From Tubulanus polymorphus (Eukaryota > Nemertea > Palaeonemertea > Tubulaniformes > Tubulanidae): a DNA stretch of 64,000 nt. Positions 49,480-64,000 of this stretch are shown here, in pieces. Under the pieces are notes generated by a model. The model had not been told where the DNA came from and ran no database searches. It worked only from the letters and a program-made list of their open reading frames with translations. Position 1 is the stretch's first letter, and every line of letters begins with the position of its first letter. The stretch spans positions 25,952,153-26,016,152 of the forward strand of contig NC_134028.1 in the NCBI RefSeq assembly GCF_964204645.1. Direction: 5' to 3'. The translations under genes were made by a program, and so were the position numbers.

Positions 49480-49680
49480 GACATCACTCAGCACACTTTG
49501 TAGATAGGTGGGGGCAATGAGGCCTCGTCATCCTATTTTTCTTGTTCCATATAAGAGCGTGTAAAGGGCAGAATTTCCTGACCGACTCTTTGTCTGACAT
49601 CCTCGACACGTGACCGGCGAAGGAGAGCTGACGCTTTCGGACATTAGTTTTGTTCCAGCAAACGTTAAAATTCGACAGAG
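49480..49680 (-). mobile_element. Possible reverse-transcriptase C-terminal remnant, minus copy
   Basis: Reads RKRQLSFAGHVSRMSDKES on the minus strand. It is an inverted counterpart of 48880-49090; shared DNA includes TCAGCTCTCC-TCGCCGGTCAC and CTGCCCT-TACACGC. The upstream frame (49700-49900) has a hydrophobic Leu-rich stretch without a family I know. Confidence 0.4.
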
Positions 49681-49689
49681 AAATTGGCC

Positions 49690-50886
49690 CTGAAAAATAA
49701 AACGGGTTAATTGCTGAAAAATAGAACGGATTAATAAACACGGAACAGTACAGGACAGCACAGAGACGAACAGTAACACATAAAACATAAAGACGTCGTT
49801 CTTCAGGAAGCAGGAACAGGAGCAGGAGCGCAGCGAAGATCGCCAGGAGGAGAATCCACGGTAGCATGTTCACAGTGTGAGTAAGCTGAGGTGAATGGCC
49901 TATGCTTGTGGTGTACACCGCGGTCAGCCGGTGACGTATTCAATAGCGCGTATAAATGATATCAACAACTCTGAATAGCCGCAATTGTGTCCCTATTGTT
50001 GAATGGTTTTACATTAAGAAAGGTTCCACCGACGGGTTGAATACGCACCAGTAGAGCTGAACAACTGCGAATGCAGGTGGCGCAGAATTGGACAGGCGAC
50101 CAGTCTAAAGGTAGAGACCGGCAACCAGTCTAAGCTGTTCGGAGATATTAAAGGGTGACTCCGGGTGGCGGATGTAATTCGGGGGAATCCTATCAAAATC
50201 CGCATTAAGATACCAGATCCTCCTGATGCTCAGATCCTCCTGATGCTCAAACCCTCGACCCTCAAAAATCCACGTCAACTCTTTGACTTTATTACAGCTT
50301 TATTTACAAGAAATAACAATTAATATTCATATTACATAATCAGTTGATAATGTACCACAGGTATTACATCGAGTTAAGGGAAATTAATAATCGATCTGAT
50401 TCACAGCTAGAAGTATACACAACTATTCACCATTTGCACCTGTTACAATTTAATTGTAACAGGTGCAAAATTAAAAAATTATCTCTAAAACATTTGGGAA
50501 ACAAAAGTTAATTCAAACTGATTACCAGATTTCGCTCAAGTTAGATTTTTGGTTCCCACAGTTATACAAATTCTAAATTCTCGTATTCTTAAGTTTTTCA
50601 TGGGTGATTTTCAGAAATGTTCCCAACCTGCGTACTAGAGAGACGTCAACATTTAACTGACTGGTAGATAAAGGTGAAAATTTCAGCAATTTCAGTTTTT
50701 TTTTCAGAAAAGAAACTTGCCCTTGCTAACCGCTGCTAACTGAAGTGTGAAAAGAATTTTCCAGATTTTTCCCAGATCGGACAAAATTTCATCAAACTTT
50801 TATAAAAAAAGAATCATTCCCAGATCATTGCTGATTTCCCGTTACCATGGGAACCATGTGTCTTTCTATTGCGAGCGAATTCTATT
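49690..50886. other. Spacer before RRN3 copy B 3' end
   Basis: Contains the single hairpin arm at 50077-50125. Near 50440-50470 is the perfect palindrome pair TTTGCACCTGTTACAATT / AATTGTAACAGGTGCAAA. TTTATT at about 50286 and 50303 can be minus-strand poly(A) signals for RRN3 copy B. No gene seen. Confidence 0.5.
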
Positions 50887-53800
50887 TTATGTATGTTTAA
50901 ATCCTGGCGATGAACCATACAGAAGTAATTGGGTCGGTGATTTTGCCATTGATACCTCCACTGAGTGATCCGGCAACTGCTCCTTCAAGAACTCATCTTC
51001 ATCCTAAATAATAGTAACGATGTTGATATTCTGAAAACAGATCTTCCAAAATTATCAAAACAAAGAATTGACGAGCATTGCGTTGTGTTCATACCTCACC
51101 AGTGCTGTCGTTGTCGTCGTCTTCTATCGGATTTCCGGAATATTCTCTATACAACGGTTCAATCGCGTGTTTCGACCTGTTTAACGAAATTCAAATCAAA
51201 TATCATTTTGAGGAAATTGAAGAACTAAATCACAATCAGGTACCAGCAACGTTACTGTGGCAAGTGAGGATTCCACCAGGTGTCGCTAGTTGTTACTCAG
51301 TTTCCGCACTTCAATTCCTTCTACATTTCAATCAAATTTGAGTAATTTATTCTCATAATGCCATACACTCAGAAAGTTAATCTATCTAATCGATGACTTG
51401 TTTGAAAATTTTTGGATTTGGAAGCCTAGAAATCGGATTCAAATCTCAAATGAATTTCACTACGAATAACCCAGTGTTTTGGGGTGCCATTTGATGAGTG
51501 TCCATTCACGTAATTCAAACATACCGGGGTAAGATGTACGGATCGAATGGGAAGAACGAATCCAGTGAATTCGTGTGACACAGTTGACTGTATGAATGAC
51601 TCCGATCTAAAGTAGTCACTGGGATGAATGCTCGGTTGTTATGTTCTATTATTGTATCACAGAAAGCTATTTGATGTTGCCTGCAAAAATACAAATATTT
51701 AATACGGGTCATATTAGTAACAGTATAATAGTAAAACCTGCCACAACCAACACTTTTCCTCGGAACCAAAATTTCATGAGAGCCTCTAGCAGAGATTTTA
51801 CTGTAGGCACTGAATTATCAAACATGAAGACTGGTAGTACTTTGTAGAGGTACACACACTTGATTGCATGTAAAATATTGAGCTTTCCCTGTACCAGGAT
51901 ATCAAAAACCATTGACCAAAAATGAAGTTAATCCACAAACATCACATTAGTTGACACCAGATTAACGTGCGACTTCTTAACAACACTTTTTTATGAATCA
52001 GTTATTTTTGGAATTTTCACAACACTTACCGAGTAACGGACGAAAACGTTTTCACTATAACCGGCAGACAGATTTTCAAAGGATTCAATCGGCACGTTAC
52101 GATCGCTTGAAGATTCAAATTCAAACTGAATTTATAACCTGAAGAATGCATTCAATAGAAATTCATTACAATAAGGTTTTACAATTTTACCAAATAAAGC
52201 AGATACAGGACCTAGTCGCGCAGTCATGACTGAATTAGACTGGGTTTGAGTTTAGGATGAGCTCTAGAGCCAAGACAGTCTTAGACTGACTTGACTGTGC
52301 AAATGGCTCCTGAAGATAAAATCATATCGAGGAAACTGATTATCAGCCTTCGAAGATATCTTCTACAGAGGACAGTGATATTCAGCCCCCAAGGATAACT
52401 CCTCACCTTTTTGGCTTTGTAAGATTTCTTTGTGTCTGAATATGAATATGTAGAATAACGCTTGACAGACAGAATAGAACGTCCTGTGACGAGTGACATC
52501 AACGACTACCGAATAACTGGATTGTTGAATATAAGAATGAATCCATTGCGACATGTGTTCCATAGTAACTACAGCCGTACTGATCGGCACAAATAGACCT
52601 CGAGATATCAAACCACACATATACGCTACTGCAGCCTGACGATATATCGGTTGAGTGTTCGGATTCTTTACTTTCTTCCATAGATAATCAATAAACCCGT
52701 CTGCTAATGGCTACAAATCAATAATACTGTAGAATTAAGATTCAAGATTGAATCAGCAAACATTTTAGAGCTGGTTTTATAGACTGGTTTTAACTTAAAC
52801 CTGGGGGTTAACTCTAAAATGAATTATTGCGTTAGCTAAAGGGTTAAAGATAGCACCAGGCGTTGATTAATATAGGGTTTTTACCTGTTTGAAACTGCAA
52901 ATATAGAATAGTAAATATTGCACGTGACTCGACGAATGAGTCGGTAAAATAACATCCTCAAAAACACCCAGTAATTCCTTATACAACTTCTTTGTTTCTT
53001 CCCAGTTCAACTGACCTAAACAAGAGAATGATTCCGTTAAGAAACTGGATATTGAGAGTTCATTCGCTGGCAATTAGTTTTGAAGGTATTTAATTATAAA
53101 ATGTCTAATGTTAAGTATTTGAAGTTCATTTTCAATGTCTAATGTTAAGTATTTGAAGTTCATTTTCAATGTCTAATGTTAAGGGAAGTGCGGAACACCT
53201 GTGGAGTGAGGTGGATGATCCTAGATATTGAAAGAATGGTGATAACACAGGGTTCGTACATTCCAGGGCAAGTGGAATTCCAGGTGTTAAACATATCAAA
53301 TGTCCGAAAGATTGCAACAACAGCAAGCTGCTGGCTAAGAGAGTACCGGGTCTAGGCAGCAATAAAACAGACAATACCTGATACGAAACACGTATTATGA
53401 ATATATTGCAATAGAATCTCCATGAGTATATCTAATTTATTAGCCTCCGAGTGCGATAACTGATCGGTCGATTTCTCCTGCACTTCCGCCTTCTCTGCAG
53501 ATAGCGATTCATCCTAGAATACAAAAAAATAAATTAAACGAGATTGAAGAATACCTATACCTTGTTACACCAAGAACAGAATACAAACCATCACGAAAAT
53601 CTCGTCGACATTCATCTCTTCATCTTCATTATCATCATCTTCAGTTTCGTCGTCTATAGCATCTAAAATCGCTTGTCTCGGTGACCGCGTCTAGAAATGA
53701 ATTAATAGCAATCGGTCGAATGAAAAATCCTTCGGATGATCATCAGGGTTTATACAGATCGTTCATTCCTGGATATACCAGTAGGGTCTCGACATATCGT

Positions 53801-55904
53801 AATGCTTAAATTCAACTGTCTAGAAATAGTAAATTTGGATACCAAAAGCACTTATACGATAAGAACTTAACTAATTTTTTCAAAAGTAAGCACCTATAAG
53901 AACTTTGAAGACTCGCTATGAACCCTGTTAAGTTTATCTAGAGTTGACCGGATATCAAGTAAAGGACGGGTTGACCGAATCAGTTTAACTTACATCTAGT
54001 TCAAGCAGTTTTCCGACGATCAACGCGAGAATCTGGCGTCTGTCGTTGGTTAGATATTGCGGCATCAGTAACAAGTTTTTCAAGTAGCATTCGTGGTGAT
54101 AACCCGAACGTGTTATATACGGGTAATAATCGATGAGTAATGGCATTAGAATCTTCGGCGCCCTGAAATCAAAAACCACTATTCATCTTGAATTCTTCTT
54201 CAGATTTTAATTCTTGTGGCAATAGAGGATTCTGCTGGTGCAAACAAGGAATCATCAGGTTCACTAATGCAACTATATTTTACTTACATGGGAACTATTT
54301 TGACGATTGAACGAAGAATGGCATGAATATTGAGGAAAATTAAACCATCTTTATTTCTTTGCTCATCGATTACGTCGTTTACATCAGTGTCATCACCTGC
54401 GATAAACAATAACTGCGTCAAACAAAACTCCACCTATTTTCACAGTCGTGAGTTAAGATTTTACAATCGAATCTTGTGTGGAACTGAGTCATAATGTTCA
54501 GGATCCAGTTACATTTTGGTTAATGAAGATTCGACTCTAAGAAACAAAATTATTTGGACAGGAAGTATGCAAATTCAACTTGGAACTAACAGAGACGGAT
54601 TTACAGGGTGGTCTTGGGAGTTTGGATCCTGCTGTTCTTGTCAAGAAAGCGATCGCAAATTTGACCAATGGAATTTGCGTATATCTCCAAATATATATTA
54701 ACATCAAGGGTGGGACTAAGCTAGTGGCTTTTAACAAGACTGCTTCATCTGAGAAATGCCTTTTCCTTTTTTCTAGGCCCAGTTCCTGTTAATATACCGT
54801 GATATTTCCTCCAGAAATGAATCATCGAAGTAAGCTTTGTCAATTAAGAATTATTACGTTTTCCGATTAAATTCGTGAAACAGGGCCCCAGTCTAGAGTT
54901 GTGGAATTGTATCCAGCTAGCTGCGAACTACAAGAGCAAACTGTCAATGATAGTTAACTCACTCGGTCTAAAACGTGTGATGAACGATTTCAAACATGAT
55001 TTCAGGTAGAAAGTATTCGCCGATATCAGATTCAATATAAACGTCTGATATTCGATGACAACTCGCGGTTCTCTATTCGGCCAATCTAATTTCTGGAATA
55101 AAAGACCAAAATAAAATCATTTTAAACCTCGATATATACAGAGATTAGTAAAACGCTGTAATCATCAGTACTCTTACCAGCACTGTTCCTATGAGGTGTT
55201 CGAATTTTTTGTCTAAGTTCGTCACAAAATCGCTGAGACCTCTCAACACTTTCACAATAAAGACACTCTGAAAATTGAAATTTTACATCAGCATATCTCA
55301 ATACGACCATTCACTGATATTGATACTAGGCATTTAAACCTTGAAGATTTAGTCAATAAAACTACGGCCCTACCGGTAGACAGAATGTAAACAGCAAGTA
55401 AGATAAAGGAAAGGCCCTAAACTAAATCGACATCATTGAAGGGTAAAATTCTAGCATAGCCTAGCAGTTTAAAAGAAACACAGAGTGGCCTGGTATTTGA
55501 ACTTTGGGGGTTAATAGTAGCTTAGCTCATGGAGTAGTGCAAGTACTATATGCTGGGCCTATAGTACGTCCTGGGATATTAGATGATCTTATTTTACCAT
55601 AAAACTTCAAATACAATCCCTTGCCCTGTCATTTACTGTTTTCATCGTAATTATGCATAATACAGGATACTGATAGTGTAGTCTCATACCTAGCTAACGT
55701 TCCCCAAACAACCGGTTGTAGGGAACCCGTAACAACGACTGGTATTCAGACTATTGATAGTAGTCATGACTGAACGAGCGATGATAAATTTACCTTCACA
55801 TTGGGATCAGAGAGATTGCTGATCAATACATTATATGGTTTCGATGCTGAGCTGCTGCCGTTTTTGTAATTCTCTAATATTTCACTGATCTCTATCGGCT
55901 CCAT
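50887..55904 (-). CDS. RRN3: RRN3 / TIF-IA, tandem copy B (complete)
   Basis: Thirteen exons on the minus strand: 55904-55794, 55267-55178, 55092-54963, 54396-54288, 54162-53994, 53690-53595, 53513-53378, 53015-52885, 52710-52407, 52138-52030, 51680-51525, 51176-51095 and 51003-50887 (stop TAA), 579 codons, all in phase (one edge is uncertain by a base). The start MEPIEISEILENYKNG follows an acceptor, so a 5' untranslated exon exists. RRN3 blocks: HHECYLKNLLLMPQYLTNDR, SHVQYLLFYICSFKQ, FYSVCQALFYIFIFRHK, LNPLKICLPVIVKTFSSVT, SFFPFDPYILPR. An acidic loop (DDETEDDDNEDEEMN) and an acidic C-terminal patch (EDDDNDSTGEDEDEFL) are typical. Copy A has one exon (39971-39728) where B has two. B is divergent from POLR3A with 374 bp between starts. 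Function: recruits Pol I to rDNA. Confidence 0.93.
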
Positions 55905-56278
55905 GATGCGCTGTAACAACAATAATACAATAACTGGACGGATTAGTAACAGACTAAGCATCGTAACGCGATTAAAAACCATATTTTAATCAATTTCTCA
56001 TCAGTGCAATTTGTCGAACTTTCGCCAGATTATTCAAATAGATATGTAATTAAAAGTGTGATGGTAAAACATTAAATTAACTGACCGATTCGTTCTAAAT
56101 CTCTCTAAATGCTCGACAAATAAAAACGTGCTCAATGGGAGCCGCCATCTTGAATCCAATAGACGGCGCTTTCGTCGAATTGTAAATTTGTCCATGTGAA
56201 GCAATGATCTATAGACCCGATGTAAAACCTCGTAAAAGTGACTGTTTTGTGCGTTGAAACAGTCGTGACAGCTGCAGC
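55905..56278. promoter_or_regulatory. Divergent RRN3-B / POLR3A promoter region
   Basis: 374 bp lie between the two start codons. The stretch 56120-56175 (GGGAGCCGCCATCTTGAATC near the middle) contains GCCATCTTG, a YY1-like site typical of TATA-less housekeeping promoters. No TATA box is seen. An RRN3-B 5'UTR exon must also lie here. One region would thus serve a Pol I factor and the Pol III catalytic subunit. Confidence 0.5.
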
Positions 56279-63704
<7,426 letters not shown>

Positions 63705-64000
63705 GTATGTCATCGTACACCAGCAGGGGTCAATTGCCCGGTCATCGTTTAGATTTAAGAGTAACTTATAGTTCTATAGCCGATCTTGCAATATGTCTTT
63801 AGGTTGAAGATAATTTTTGGACTGGGCCTAGAACCAGAGTTAACTCTGAATAAGGCCGAATAAATTAGGGTTTTCAACTTTTTGACAGAAAATCCTATCG
63901 CATTCCTCTGGATTATTAGGGTTTTCTGATCTCCGTCAGAAAATGCTGTTGTGTTCCTCTGGATTAATATTATTATTCACCCACTTTTTAAGGACATTTT

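Noticed and set aside
52030-52138. Frameshift in RRN3 copy B at this exon
   Set aside because: With a first guess for the acceptor the frame broke, but the upstream acceptor TTCTTCAG at 52139 restores GYKFSLNLNL... and the reading frame.

Overview
This is a piece of an animal nuclear genome. Genes are split by GT-AG introns, introns hold many short palindromic transposon remnants, polyadenylation signals are AATAAA, and the proteins are metazoan orthologues. Gene content (deoxynucleoside kinase, RPL10A, RINT1, CCDC57, SNRNP35, ERI2, RRN3, POLR3A, a FAM227 protein) fits a ciliated bilaterian. An invertebrate, perhaps a lophotrochozoan, is my guess from overall feel; nothing in the sequence proves it. 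Names were assigned by recalling protein families, not by a search. For the named genes I placed exons by hand and checked that splice phases join into open frames.

Layout. 1-2.75 kb (+): 3' part of a FAM227-family gene. 3.3-5.7 kb (-): TK2-like deoxynucleoside kinase, divergent from RPL10A at 5.9-8.9 kb (+). RPL10A carries three tandem box C/D snoRNA copies in one intron. 9.7-11.3 kb (-): unrecognised 372-aa protein with a TATA box and an ATF/CREB-like site upstream. 12.8-14.9 kb (+): unrecognised 648-aa protein with two exact X-box matches just upstream. 15.9-20.9 kb (-): RINT1, with a clear U12-type intron. 21.8-30.6 kb (+): CCDC57. 32.0-32.7 kb (+): SNRNP35, a protein of the U11/U12 snRNP. 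33.2-37.0 kb (-): ERI2 exonuclease. 37.6-41.9 kb (-): RRN3 copy A. 42-50.8 kb: repeat-rich spacer without a gene I can support. 50.9-55.9 kb (-): RRN3 copy B. 56.3 kb to the end (+): 5' part of POLR3A, running off the window.

Biological threads. The right third is about transcription of stable RNAs. Two tandem RRN3 (TIF-IA, Pol I initiation factor) genes are followed by POLR3A (Pol III largest subunit), which starts 374 bp from RRN3 copy B and is divergent from it, so a shared promoter region is likely. The left part has ribosome production (RPL10A plus snoRNAs with complementarity to 18S rRNA). RINT1 has a minor-spliceosome intron and SNRNP35 encodes a minor-spliceosome protein about 11 kb away. 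The most unusual features are the RRN3 pair, both open and patchily near-identical including introns (a gene-conversion signature), the triplicated intronic snoRNA, and a dense set of MITEs with clear terminal inverted repeats.
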